Part shown: piece after piece, positions 33,527-41,388 of the stretch
Position numbering within the stretch: the first letter of the stretch is position 1
Layout of the letters: every line of letters starts with the position of its first letter
NCBI RefSeq assembly: GCF_025151995.1
Contig: NZ_CP102290.1
Location: forward strand, 1,984,001 to 2,048,000
Length of the DNA: 64,000 bases
From: Ruminococcus gauvreauii
GTDB taxonomy: Bacteria; Bacillota; Clostridia; Lachnospirales; Lachnospiraceae
Direction: 5' to 3'
Position numbers and translations under genes: made by a program
The notes under the pieces: model-generated
What the model saw: the letters and a program-made list of their open reading frames with translations, nothing else
Told to the model about the DNA's origin: nothing
The model's database searches: none

Positions 33527-34714
33527 ATGGCGGAAGTAAAACTGAAAAATGTAAAAAAGATTTATCCCCATTCAGAAACAAAAAAGAAACGCAGAAAAAA
33601 TAAGAAAGAAACAGAACAGGAAAAAAGCGCAAACCTTCAGGTGACCAGAGAAGGTGTTGTCGCAGTTCAGGAGTTTAATCTGGATATTGCCGACAAAGAG
33701 TTTATTGTCCTGGTGGGGCCTTCCGGGTGCGGAAAATCAACAACGCTGCGGATGATTGCGGGGCTGGAGGAGATTTCCGGGGGAGAATTATATATTGACG
33801 GGGAACTGGTAAATGATGTGGAACCAAAAGAGCGGGATATCGCGATGGTGTTTCAGAATTATGCCCTGTATCCACATATGACGGTGTACGACAATATGGC
33901 ATTCTCACTGAAGCTCAAGAAGACTCCCAAGAGTGAAATTGATAAGAAGGTCCGTGAGGCTGCCGGGATACTGGGCATCACGCAGTATCTGAACCGCAAG
34001 CCGAAAGCATTGTCGGGGGGACAGCGCCAGAGGGTTGCGATCGGAAGGGCGATTGTGCGGGATCCGAAGGTGTTCCTGATGGATGAACCCCTGTCCAATC
34101 TGGATGCGAAACTGCGTAATCAGATGCGGGCTGAGATTATTAAATTAAGGGAAAAGATCAATACGACATTTATCTACGTGACGCATGACCAGACGGAAGC
34201 CATGACGCTGGGCGACCGCATCGTCATCATGAAGGATGGTTTTATTCAGCAGATCGGCACGCCGCAGGAGGTTTTCAACCATCCGGCGAATATGTTCGTG
34301 GCCGGGTTTATCGGAGTTCCGCAGATGAATTTCTTTCATGATGCGAAACTGGAACTTGACAATGACAGTTACTGCGTTAAGGTTCTTGGACAGAGAATTG
34401 AGCTGCCCGGAAATCGGCAGAAGTTTTTGAAGGAGAACGGTGTGACGGACAGAGAAGTTATTGTCGGAATACGTCCGGTACATGTGAATGTCGGGGAGAC
34501 TGGGATCAAGGCGATGGTGGATCTGTCGGAGATGATGGGTTCTGAACTGCATCTGCATATGAAAACCGGCAGTGAGGATGTGATCGCGGTCGTCCCCACA
34601 ACCAGAATGGACATGAAGGCTGTCTCGTCAGGGAACGCCGTACATTTTAGTTTTGATGCAGAGCTGATACATTTGTTTGATAAGGAAACAGAACTTAATG
34701 TATTTGAAATCTAG
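33527..34714 (+). CDS. ABC transporter ATPase of the MsmK/UgpC type
   Basis: A 395-residue sugar-import ATPase. Motifs are Walker A GPSGCGKST, Q-loop MVFQNYALYPHM, signature LSGGQRQR, Walker B VFLMDEPLSNLD and the C-terminal TOBE/OB regulatory domain. It has an unusual Lys/Arg/Glu-rich insertion (about residues 18-42) between the first strand and the Walker A, absent from the usual form of about 370 residues. It closes the operon and supplies the missing ATPase for the two permeases; such ATPases can also serve several transporters. Confidence 0.9.
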   Translation: MAEVKLKNVKKIYPHSETKKKRRKNKKETEQEKSANLQVTREGVVAVQEFNLDIADKEFIVLVGPSGCGKSTTLRMIAGLEEISGGELYIDGELVNDVEPKERDIAMVFQNYALYPHMTVYDNMAFSLKLKKTPKSEIDKKVREAAGILGITQYLNRKPKALSGGQRQRVAIGRAIVRDPKVFLMDEPLSNLDAKLRNQMRAEIIKLREKINTTFIYVTHDQTEAMTLGDRIVIMKDGFIQQIGTPQEVFNHPANMFVAGFIGVPQMNFFHDAKLELDNDSYCVKVLGQRIELPGNRQKFLKENGVTDREVIVGIRPVHVNVGETGIKAMVDLSEMMGSELHLHMKTGSEDVIAVVPTTRMDMKAVSSGNAVHFSFDAELIHLFDKETELNVFEI

Positions 34715-34728
34715 TATCATGAAGCCCC

Positions 34729-34765
34729 GCTCTGGTGCGGTGATAATGTATTATGGCACCGGAGC
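34729..34765 (+). terminator. hairpin ending the sugar operon
   Basis: GCTCTGGTGC pairs with GCACCGGAGC (9 of 10 positions) around a 17-nt loop, just after the ATPase gene. A U-tract is absent, so this may be a transcript-end stabiliser rather than a classic terminator. Confidence 0.5.
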
Positions 34766-34816
34766 AGGCATCAGCTGAAAGATATCAAAAAAAATTAAAA
34801 AAGTTATAAAAAGTAC

Positions 34817-34845
34817 TTGCATTTTTTTTGAGGATGCTATATAAT
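34817..34845 (+). promoter_or_regulatory. promoter of tRNA-Gln
   Basis: TTGCAT (34817-34822) and TATAAT (34840-34845) with a 17-nt spacer, 18 nt upstream of the tRNA. Confidence 0.75.
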
Positions 34846-34862
34846 TCATTTTGTCGCGAAAT

Positions 34863-34934
34863 TGGGCTATCGCCAAATGGTAAGGCAACGGACTCTGACT
34901 CCGTCATTTCAAGGTTCGAATCCTTGTAGCCCAG
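34863..34934 (+). tRNA. tRNA-Gln (anticodon CUG)
   Basis: A 72-nt cloverleaf. The acceptor arm TGGGCTA pairs with TAGCCCA, followed by discriminator G. The D arm is GCCAAATGGTAAGGC. The anticodon stem ACGGA/TCCGT closes loop CTCTGAC with anticodon CUG. The T arm contains GGTTCGAATCC. CCA is not encoded. It is a single tRNA with its own promoter and terminator. Confidence 0.95.
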
Positions 34935-34938
34935 CTTG

Positions 34939-34965
34939 GAGCATCTCGAGAGAGGTGCTCTTTTT
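34939..34965 (+). terminator. terminator of tRNA-Gln
   Basis: GAGCATCTC pairs with GAGGTGCTC around GAGA (one G/T wobble), followed by TTTTT. Confidence 0.85.
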
Positions 34966-34994
34966 GCTTTTAAGAACCGGCGGAGAAAGAGTGA

Positions 34995-35024
34995 TTGTGT
35001 TTACATCCGTCAGTGGTGTATAAT
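34995..35024 (+). promoter_or_regulatory. promoter of the thioesterase gene
   Basis: TTGTGT (34995-35000) and TATAAT (35019-35024), spacer 18 nt. It lies downstream of the earliest in-frame start codon, so it rules that start out. Confidence 0.6.
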
Positions 35025-35058
35025 GAGACAGTTGAAAACCGGAAATAAGGAGGAACAG

Positions 35059-35763
35059 ATGGTATATTCATTTAAAAGCAGAGTGCGGTTCAGCGAGATC
35101 GGTGAAGACCGGAAGATGTCGCTGAACAGTATTTTAAATTATTATCAGGACTGCAGTAATTTCCATTCGGAAGAGGTGGGACTCGGGCTTTCTCATCTGG
35201 AGGCGAAAAAACGGGCGTGGATGCTGTCCTCCTGGCAAATTTGCGTCAACCGGTATCCTGTGATGGGGGAACCGCTGGTTGTCAGTACCTGGGCGTATGA
35301 CTTTAAAGGATTTTACGGGCATCGGAATTTTCTGCTGAGGACAGAAGAAGGAGAGCTGTTATCCTATGCCAATTCCCTGTGGATCTTTATCGATACAGAG
35401 TCGGGAAGTCCTGCCAGGATCGATTCGGAGGAGGCAGAAGGGTATGTGACAGAAGAAAAGTTCCCGATGGAATATGCGCCGCGTAAAGTGCCGGTTCCGA
35501 AGGATGGTGATCAAATGCAGGAATTTACGGTAAAACATTATCATCTTGACGTTTATCATCATGTAAATAACGGACAGTACATCCAGATGGCGCGAGAATT
35601 CCTGCCGGATAATTTTATCATACATCAGATGCGTGCGGAATATAAAAAGCAGGCAGTGCTTGACAGTGTTGTGATACCTGTGGTACACAAAGAGGAGAAC
35701 AGTTATACAGTGGCCCTGTGCGCGGAGGACGGAAGTCCTTACGCGGTCGTGGAATTTCAATAG
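35059..35763 (+). CDS. acyl-ACP thioesterase family protein
   Basis: A 234-residue double-hotdog enzyme of the FatA/acyl-ACP thioesterase family, which releases fatty acids from acyl carrier protein. The first hotdog is VRFSEIGEDRKMSLNSILNYYQD; the second contains the HHVNNGQYIQMA catalytic region (Asn and nearby His) near residue 170. Start 35059 has AAGGAGGA upstream. It ends 8 nt before the CvfB-like gene and is probably co-transcribed with it. Confidence 0.88.
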   Translation: MVYSFKSRVRFSEIGEDRKMSLNSILNYYQDCSNFHSEEVGLGLSHLEAKKRAWMLSSWQICVNRYPVMGEPLVVSTWAYDFKGFYGHRNFLLRTEEGELLSYANSLWIFIDTESGSPARIDSEEAEGYVTEEKFPMEYAPRKVPVPKDGDQMQEFTVKHYHLDVYHHVNNGQYIQMAREFLPDNFIIHQMRAEYKKQAVLDSVVIPVVHKEENSYTVALCAEDGSPYAVVEFQ

Positions 35764-35771
35764 GAGAATAT

Positions 35772-36614
35772 ATGATTCAGATAGGAAAAAAACAGAAACT
35801 TATAATCGTAAAGAAGGTAGACTTTGGCGTTTATTTGGCGGAAAGCCGGGATGAGAAAGAGGCGGAGCGCGTGCTTCTTCCCAAAAAGCAGGTTCCGGAG
35901 GGTGCGGAAACAGGGGATGAGCTGGAGGTATTTATCTACCGGGATTCCAGCGACCGTCCGATCGCTACGGTGAAGGAGCCGACAGCGCAGCTCGGTAAAA
36001 CAGCGGTGCTCACGGTATCAGATGTGGGGAAGATCGGCGCATTCCTGGACTGGGGCCTGGAAAAGGACCTGCTGCTTCCGTTCCGTGAGCAGACGAAGAA
36101 GGTTCGTCCGGGAGAGGAAGTGCTGGCTGCTGTCTATCTCGATAAAAGCAGCAGGCTGTGTGCCACCATGAAGGTCTACCATTATCTGAAGACAAATTCT
36201 CCGTATGTGATAGGAGATGAAGTGGAAGGGCGGGTCTATGAGATCAGCGACAATTTCGGCGTGTTCGTGGCAGTGGCTGACGAGTACTCGGGACTGATTC
36301 CAAAACAGGAAGCACAGGGAAGTTACTGCGTGGGGGATGTTCTGAAACTGCGTGTGACAGCGGTGAAAGAAGACGGAAAGCTGAATCTGACAGCACAGAA
36401 AAAAGCGTACCTTCAGATGGACGAGGATGCAGAGTCAGTCTTCAGTGTGATCGAAGAATTCGCTGGGGTCCTGCCGTTTGATGATAAAGCTTCGCCGGAG
36501 GTCATAAAGAGGGAGTTTGGCTTGAGTAAGGCGGCGTTTAAACGGGCAGTGGGCCATCTCCTGAAGGAAAAGAAGATTGAGATCAGAGACGGCAGAATTC
36601 ATATCGTGAAATAA
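35772..36614 (+). CDS. cvfB: CvfB-family S1-like RNA-binding protein
   Basis: A 280-residue protein built of S1-like OB domains (GKKQKLIIVKKVDFGVYLAE, then KIGAFLDWGLEKDLLLPF, then GRVYEISDNFGVFVAV) ending in a winged-helix domain (FGLSKAAFKRAVGHLLKEKK). This order matches CvfB/YitL, a conserved virulence- and RNA-linked factor in Firmicutes whose exact role is unclear. Its start at 35772 is 8 nt after the thioesterase stop. Confidence 0.85.
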   Translation: MIQIGKKQKLIIVKKVDFGVYLAESRDEKEAERVLLPKKQVPEGAETGDELEVFIYRDSSDRPIATVKEPTAQLGKTAVLTVSDVGKIGAFLDWGLEKDLLLPFREQTKKVRPGEEVLAAVYLDKSSRLCATMKVYHYLKTNSPYVIGDEVEGRVYEISDNFGVFVAVADEYSGLIPKQEAQGSYCVGDVLKLRVTAVKEDGKLNLTAQKKAYLQMDEDAESVFSVIEEFAGVLPFDDKASPEVIKREFGLSKAAFKRAVGHLLKEKKIEIRDGRIHIVK

Positions 36615-36643
36615 ATTATACTGCGGCTAAAAGCAGCGGACAG

Positions 36644-36685
36644 AAGGCGGTTTGCGGGGCATGAGGCTCCTGCAAGCCGCCTTTT
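36644..36685 (+). terminator. terminator after cvfB
   Basis: A long stem in which AAGGCGGTTTGCGGG pairs imperfectly with TCCTGCAAGCCGCCTT, followed by TTTT. Confidence 0.75.
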
Positions 36686-36724
36686 GCGTGTAATTATGCG
36701 GGGGTACAAATGTTCGCAGGCACC

Positions 36725-36754
36725 TTGTAACTTTAACTGGTCTTATAGTATAAT
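36725..36754 (+). promoter_or_regulatory. promoter of dnaE
   Basis: TTGTAA (36725-36730) and TATAAT (36749-36754) with an 18-nt spacer. It lies upstream of the GTG start at 36801 and downstream of an earlier in-frame codon, which supports the GTG. Confidence 0.65.
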
Positions 36755-36800
36755 ATCAGCAGAGATAACCGTGGAAAATATTGAACGAAGGAGAAATTAC

Positions 36801-39800
36801 GTGGAATTTACACATTTGCATGTTCATACGGAATACAGTCTTCTGGACGGTTCCAATAAGATAAAAGAGTACGTGGCAAGAGTGAAGGAACTCGGGATGG
36901 ACAGTGCAGCCATCACGGACCACGGGGTAATGTACGGGGTGATCGATTTCTACCGCGCAGCCAGGGAAGCGGGGATACGCCCGATTCTCGGCTGTGAGGT
37001 CTATGTTGCCCCAAATTCCAGATATGACAGAGAGGCCGGAGGCGGGGATGACAGATATTATCATCTGGTACTGCTCGCAGAGAACAATCAGGGATATCAG
37101 AATCTGATGAAGATCGTTTCGAAGGGATTTGTGGAAGGCTTCTATTATAAGCCGAGAGTAGATCTGGAAGTACTTGAGGAGTATCATGAGGGTATCATAG
37201 CCTTGAGTGCCTGCCTTGCGGGTGAAGTGGCGCGTTATCTTCAGAAAGGGCTGTACGATGAGGCGAAGAAGAGCGCACTTCGTTACCGGGATGTTTTTGG
37301 AGAGGATTCTTTCTTTCTGGAACTTCAGGACCACGGAATTCCGAACCAGAAGATGGTCAATCAGCAGCTCGTGCGAATGAGCCAGGAAACAGGGATCGAA
37401 CTGGTGTGTACGAATGATATCCACTATACGTATGCGGAGGATGAGACGTCCCACGATATCCTGCTGTGTATACAGACGAATAAAAAGGTACAGGATGAAG
37501 ACCGGATGCGCTATGAGGGCGGTCAGTATTATGTGAAGTCGCCGGAGGAAATGGAGGAGCTTTTCCCCTACGCGCCGCAGGCGATAAAAAATACGCACAA
37601 AATTGCCATGCGCTGTAATGTGGAGATCGAATTCGGCGTCACAAAGCTGCCGAAATACGATGTGCCGGTTGGGTACACTTCCTGGGAATATCTCAATAAA
37701 CTGTGCTTCGACGGTCTTTCGGAACTGTATCAGCCGGTTACGGAGGAACAGAGGGAACGCCTGACATATGAACTGGATACGATCCGGACCATGGGGTATG
37801 TGGATTATTTTCTGATCGTGTGGGACTTCATCAAATATGCAAGGGATCATGATATTATCGTCGGCCCGGGTCGGGGCTCTGCGGCGGGCAGTCTGGTATC
37901 GTATACACTTGGCATCACAAAGCTGGATCCCATGAAATATCAGCTGCTGTTTGAGCGGTTTCTGAATCCCGAGCGTGTATCCATGCCGGATATTGATATT
38001 GATTTCTGTTTTGAGCGCAGGCAGGAAGTGATCGACTATGTGGTCGAGAAATACGGTAAGGACCGTGTGGTTCAGATCGTAACCTTTGGTACGATGGCGG
38101 CGCGCGGTGTGATACGCGATGTCGGGCGGGCGCTCGATCTGCCGTATGCGATGGTGGATTCCATTGCGAAGATGATCCCAAATGAACTTAATATTACAAT
38201 TGATAAAGCGCTGAATATGAACAGGGAACTCAGGAAACTCTATGAAGAAGACCCTCAGATGAAGTATCTGATCGATATGTCCAAACGTCTGGAGGGACTG
38301 CCGCGGCATACATCCATGCATGCGGCGGGAGTCGTCATCAGTCAGAAAGCGGTGGATGAGTATGTGCCGCTGTCGAAGGCGTCGGATGGTTCCGTCACCA
38401 CACAGTTTACGATGACCACACTGGAGGAGCTGGGACTGCTGAAAATGGATTTTCTGGGACTGCGCACCCTCACGGTGATCCAGAATGCTGTGAAGCTGGC
38501 AGAGCACAGTACAGGAAAGCCACTTAATATCGATGCCGTTGATTATAATGATCCGGGAGTGCTTGCGATGATCGGTGCCGGAAAGACCGAGGGTGTCTTT
38601 CAGCTTGAAAGCGCGGGGATGAAGAACTTCATGAAAGAGCTGAAGCCCCGGAGTCTTGAGGATATCATAGCGGGTATCTCGCTTTACCGTCCGGGACCGA
38701 TGGACTTCATTCCGCAGTATATCAAAGGGAAAAACCACCCGGAGACGACGACGTATGACTGTCCGCAGCTTGCGCCGATTCTGGAGGCGACATACGGATG
38801 CATCGTGTATCAGGAGCAGGTGATGCAGATCGTGCGGGACCTGGCAGGCTACACGCTGGGCAGAAGCGATCTGGTGCGCCGTGCTATGTCGAAGAAAAAA
38901 GCCGCTGTAATGGTTAAGGAGCGCCAGAATTTTGTCTATGGGAACCCGGAGGAACATGTGCCGGGCTGTGTCAGCAGAGGGATTTCTGAACAAGTCGCAA
39001 ATAAGATTTTCGACGACATGACGGACTTTGCAAAGTATGCGTTTAATAAATCACATGCAGCTGCGTATGCGGTGGTTTCCTATCAGACAGCGTATCTGAA
39101 ATACTATTTTCCGGTTGAATTCATGGCGGCGCTGATGACCTCCTGTGTGGATAACCCGTCCAAGGTCTCTGAATATATTTTAACGTGCCGGCAGATGAAA
39201 ATCGACATTCTCCCCCCCGATATCAATCAGAGCGTCGGGGTGTTCTCGGTAGAGAAGGGAGCGATCCGTTACGGACTGGCCGCTATCAAGGGAATCGGGC
39301 AGCCTGTTCAGGAGGCGATTGTTGAGGAGAGAAATAAGCGGGGACCCTACACATCGCTCAAGAACTTTATCGAGCGTCTGACAGGGAAAGAAGTGAATAA
39401 ACGTACGCTGGAGAACTTTATCAAGGCCGGTGCGTTTGACGGCCTGGGCGGGAGCAGGAAACAGTATATGATGGTTTATGCACAGGTGCTGGACGGCGTC
39501 AACCAGGAGAAGAAAAATTCCATGACGGGACAGATGTCCCTGTTTGATATCATGGGAGAAGAAGAAAAACATGCATATGAGATTCAGCTTCCGGATGTCG
39601 GTGAGTTCGACCGTGAACTTCTACTGTCGTTTGAGAAGGAAGTGCTGGGTGTCTACATCAGCGGCCATCCGCTGGAGGAATATGAAGTGCAGTGGCGGGC
39701 TCAGATCTCTGCTGTGACGTCGGATTTTTATCCGGATGAGGAGACCGGATATCCCCGGCTTGCCGACGGTTCGAAACAGATCGTCGGCGGCATGATCACG

Positions 39801-40283
39801 GAGAAGACGATTAAATATACCAAAAATAATAAGACCATGGCGTTCCTGACGATCGAGGATCTCGTGGGGACAGTGGAAGTCGTCGTATTTCCGCGGGACT
39901 ATGAGACAAACGCCCATCTGATGAATGAAGACTCGAAAGTATTCATAAAAGGACGGGTTTCCGCTGAAGATGACAAGCCCAGCAAGCTTATCTGTGAATC
40001 TATCACGCCGTTTGGGGAGATACCGCGTCAGCTGTGGATCCAGTTTGCGGACAAGAAAGAGTACGAAAGCAGTGTGGCCGGGTTGTATGAGACTCTGAGG
40101 GAGTCGGACGGAAGAGATGAGGTTATCCTGTTTATCCGTGCAGACAAGACGATGAAAAAGCTGCCGCCGTCCAGAAACGTGGGGATTGACGACCGGCTGA
40201 TCGATACACTTTCGCGCAAATACGGGGAACAGAATGTGAAAGTTAAAGAAATGAGTATTGAAAAACATGGAAAAATGCATTAA
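36801..40283 (+). CDS. dnaE: DNA polymerase III alpha subunit, DnaE type
   Basis: An 1160-residue replicative polymerase. The N-terminal PHP domain starts EFTHLHVHTEYSLLDGS. The polymerase core has GPGRGSAAGSLVSY and the catalytic aspartates in MPDIDIDFC. The thumb/fingers block is LYRPGPMDFIPQYI with KSHAAAYAVVSYQTAYLK. The C-terminus has the helix-hairpin-helix and OB-fold (GGMITEKTIKYTKNNKTMAF). This is the DnaE branch; Firmicutes usually also have PolC elsewhere. GTG at 36801 has AAGGAG 7 nt upstream. Confidence 0.96.
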   Translation: MEFTHLHVHTEYSLLDGSNKIKEYVARVKELGMDSAAITDHGVMYGVIDFYRAAREAGIRPILGCEVYVAPNSRYDREAGGGDDRYYHLVLLAENNQGYQNLMKIVSKGFVEGFYYKPRVDLEVLEEYHEGIIALSACLAGEVARYLQKGLYDEAKKSALRYRDVFGEDSFFLELQDHGIPNQKMVNQQLVRMSQETGIELVCTNDIHYTYAEDETSHDILLCIQTNKKVQDEDRMRYEGGQYYVKSPEEMEELFPYAPQAIKNTHKIAMRCNVEIEFGVTKLPKYDVPVGYTSWEYLNKLCFDGLSELYQPVTEEQRERLTYELDTIRTMGYVDYFLIVWDFIKYARDHDIIVGPGRGSAAGSLVSYTLGITKLDPMKYQLLFERFLNPERVSMPDIDIDFCFERRQEVIDYVVEKYGKDRVVQIVTFGTMAARGVIRDVGRALDLPYAMVDSIAKMIPNELNITIDKALNMNRELRKLYEEDPQMKYLIDMSKRLEGLPRHTSMHAAGVVISQKAVDEYVPLSKASDGSVTTQFTMTTLEELGLLKMDFLGLRTLTVIQNAVKLAEHSTGKPLNIDAVDYNDPGVLAMIGAGKTEGVFQLESAGMKNFMKELKPRSLEDIIAGISLYRPGPMDFIPQYIKGKNHPETTTYDCPQLAPILEATYGCIVYQEQVMQIVRDLAGYTLGRSDLVRRAMSKKKAAVMVKERQNFVYGNPEEHVPGCVSRGISEQVANKIFDDMTDFAKYAFNKSHAAAYAVVSYQTAYLKYYFPVEFMAALMTSCVDNPSKVSEYILTCRQMKIDILPPDINQSVGVFSVEKGAIRYGLAAIKGIGQPVQEAIVEERNKRGPYTSLKNFIERLTGKEVNKRTLENFIKAGAFDGLGGSRKQYMMVYAQVLDGVNQEKKNSMTGQMSLFDIMGEEEKHAYEIQLPDVGEFDRELLLSFEKEVLGVYISGHPLEEYEVQWRAQISAVTSDFYPDEETGYPRLADGSKQIVGGMITEKTIKYTKNNKTMAFLTIEDLVGTVEVVVFPRDYETNAHLMNEDSKVFIKGRVSAEDDKPSKLICESITPFGEIPRQLWIQFADKKEYESSVAGLYETLRESDGRDEVILFIRADKTMKKLPPSRNVGIDDRLIDTLSRKYGEQNVKVKEMSIEKHGKMH

Positions 40284-40349
40284 AATATAAGATATTACCA
40301 GAATTGGATACAAAAAACCAAAGTGTTAAACCCTTTTGGAGGAAGAAAT

Positions 40350-41339
40350 ATGGCGAATAATAAGGTAAATACCATCGGAGTTTTAACCAGCGGGGGGGAT
40401 GCTCCCGGTATGAATGCCGCAATCCGTGCGGTTGTGAGGCGCGGACTGTCCAAGGGATGTCATATGAAGGGCATATTAAAAGGATACGACGGACTGCTGA
40501 ATGAAGAAATCATAGATATGGAAGCCAAAGACGTGTCAGATACGATAGAGCGGGGAGGTACGGTTCTCTATACTGCCCGCTGTGCGGAGATGCGTACAGA
40601 GGATGGACAGAAAAAAGCGGTGGAGATCTGCAGACGCCATGGGATTGACGGCCTGGTAGTGATCGGAGGAGACGGTTCTTTTGCCGGAGCACAGAGACTT
40701 GCAAATCTCGGCGTGAATGTCGTTGGAGTTCCTGGAAGTATTGACCTTGATATCGCCTGTACGGATTATACGATTGGTTTTGACACGGCAGTGAACACCG
40801 CGATGGAAGCGATCGATAAGGTCCGCGATACCTCAACCTCCCATGAACGATGCAGCATCATCGAGGTTATGGGAAGAAACGCAGGATACATAGCCCTTTG
40901 GTGCGGAATTGCAAATGGTGCGGAGGATATTCTTCTTCCTGAAAAATATGATTATGATGAGGAAAAAATCATCAACAACATCATCGAAAACCGTAAAAGA
41001 GGTAAAAAACATCATATCATCATCAATGCGGAAGGAATCGGACACTCTACCAGTATGGCAAAGCGTATTGAGGCGGCGACCGGAATCGGAACGCGTGCAA
41101 CAATTCTCGGACACATGCAGAGGGGCGGGAGTCCTACATGCAAGGACCGCGTTTATGCATCTATTATGGGTGCGTATGCTGTCGACCTGCTGGTAGCGGG
41201 GAAGACGAAACGAGTTGTCGCTTATAAGAATGGTGAATATGTGGACTTTGATATCAACGAAGCGCTGGCTATGGAAAAAGGAATTCCGGAATACCAGTAT
41301 GAAGTTGCGAGATCATTGTCAGCAAATTACGCAAAATAA
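40350..41339 (+). CDS. pfkA: 6-phosphofructokinase
   Basis: A 329-residue group A phosphofructokinase. It has GVLTSGGDAPGMNAAIRAVV (nucleotide loop), VIGGDGSFAGAQ with Gly at the ATP-type position, and the active site block PGSIDLDIACTDYT. In most PFKs this reads PGTIDND: the catalytic Asp is kept, but Asn is replaced by Leu and Thr by Ser. It commits fructose 6-phosphate to glycolysis. Start at 40350 follows GGAGGAAG. A strong terminator follows. Confidence 0.93.
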   Translation: MANNKVNTIGVLTSGGDAPGMNAAIRAVVRRGLSKGCHMKGILKGYDGLLNEEIIDMEAKDVSDTIERGGTVLYTARCAEMRTEDGQKKAVEICRRHGIDGLVVIGGDGSFAGAQRLANLGVNVVGVPGSIDLDIACTDYTIGFDTAVNTAMEAIDKVRDTSTSHERCSIIEVMGRNAGYIALWCGIANGAEDILLPEKYDYDEEKIINNIIENRKRGKKHHIIINAEGIGHSTSMAKRIEAATGIGTRATILGHMQRGGSPTCKDRVYASIMGAYAVDLLVAGKTKRVVAYKNGEYVDFDINEALAMEKGIPEYQYEVARSLSANYAK

Positions 41340-41349
41340 CAGTTAGGTA

Positions 41350-41378
41350 ATGGGGCTGCGCAGGCAGCCCCATTTTTT
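41350..41378 (+). terminator. terminator after pfkA
   Basis: ATGGGGCTGC pairs perfectly with GCAGCCCCAT around a 4-nt loop, followed by TTTTTT. It ends 10 nt before the potassium transporter start, so some readthrough or a hidden promoter must supply that gene. Confidence 0.88.
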
Positions 41379-41388
41379 ACAGGTGATT

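Noticed and set aside
34936..35058. Thioesterase start at 34936
   Set aside because: That codon lies within the tRNA terminator and before the promoter; 35059 has the ribosome site.
36756..38993. A 745-codon open frame on the minus strand opposite dnaE
   Set aside because: It mirrors the codon pattern of dnaE, has no recognisable domain and no ribosome site, and dnaE itself is complete and unmistakable.
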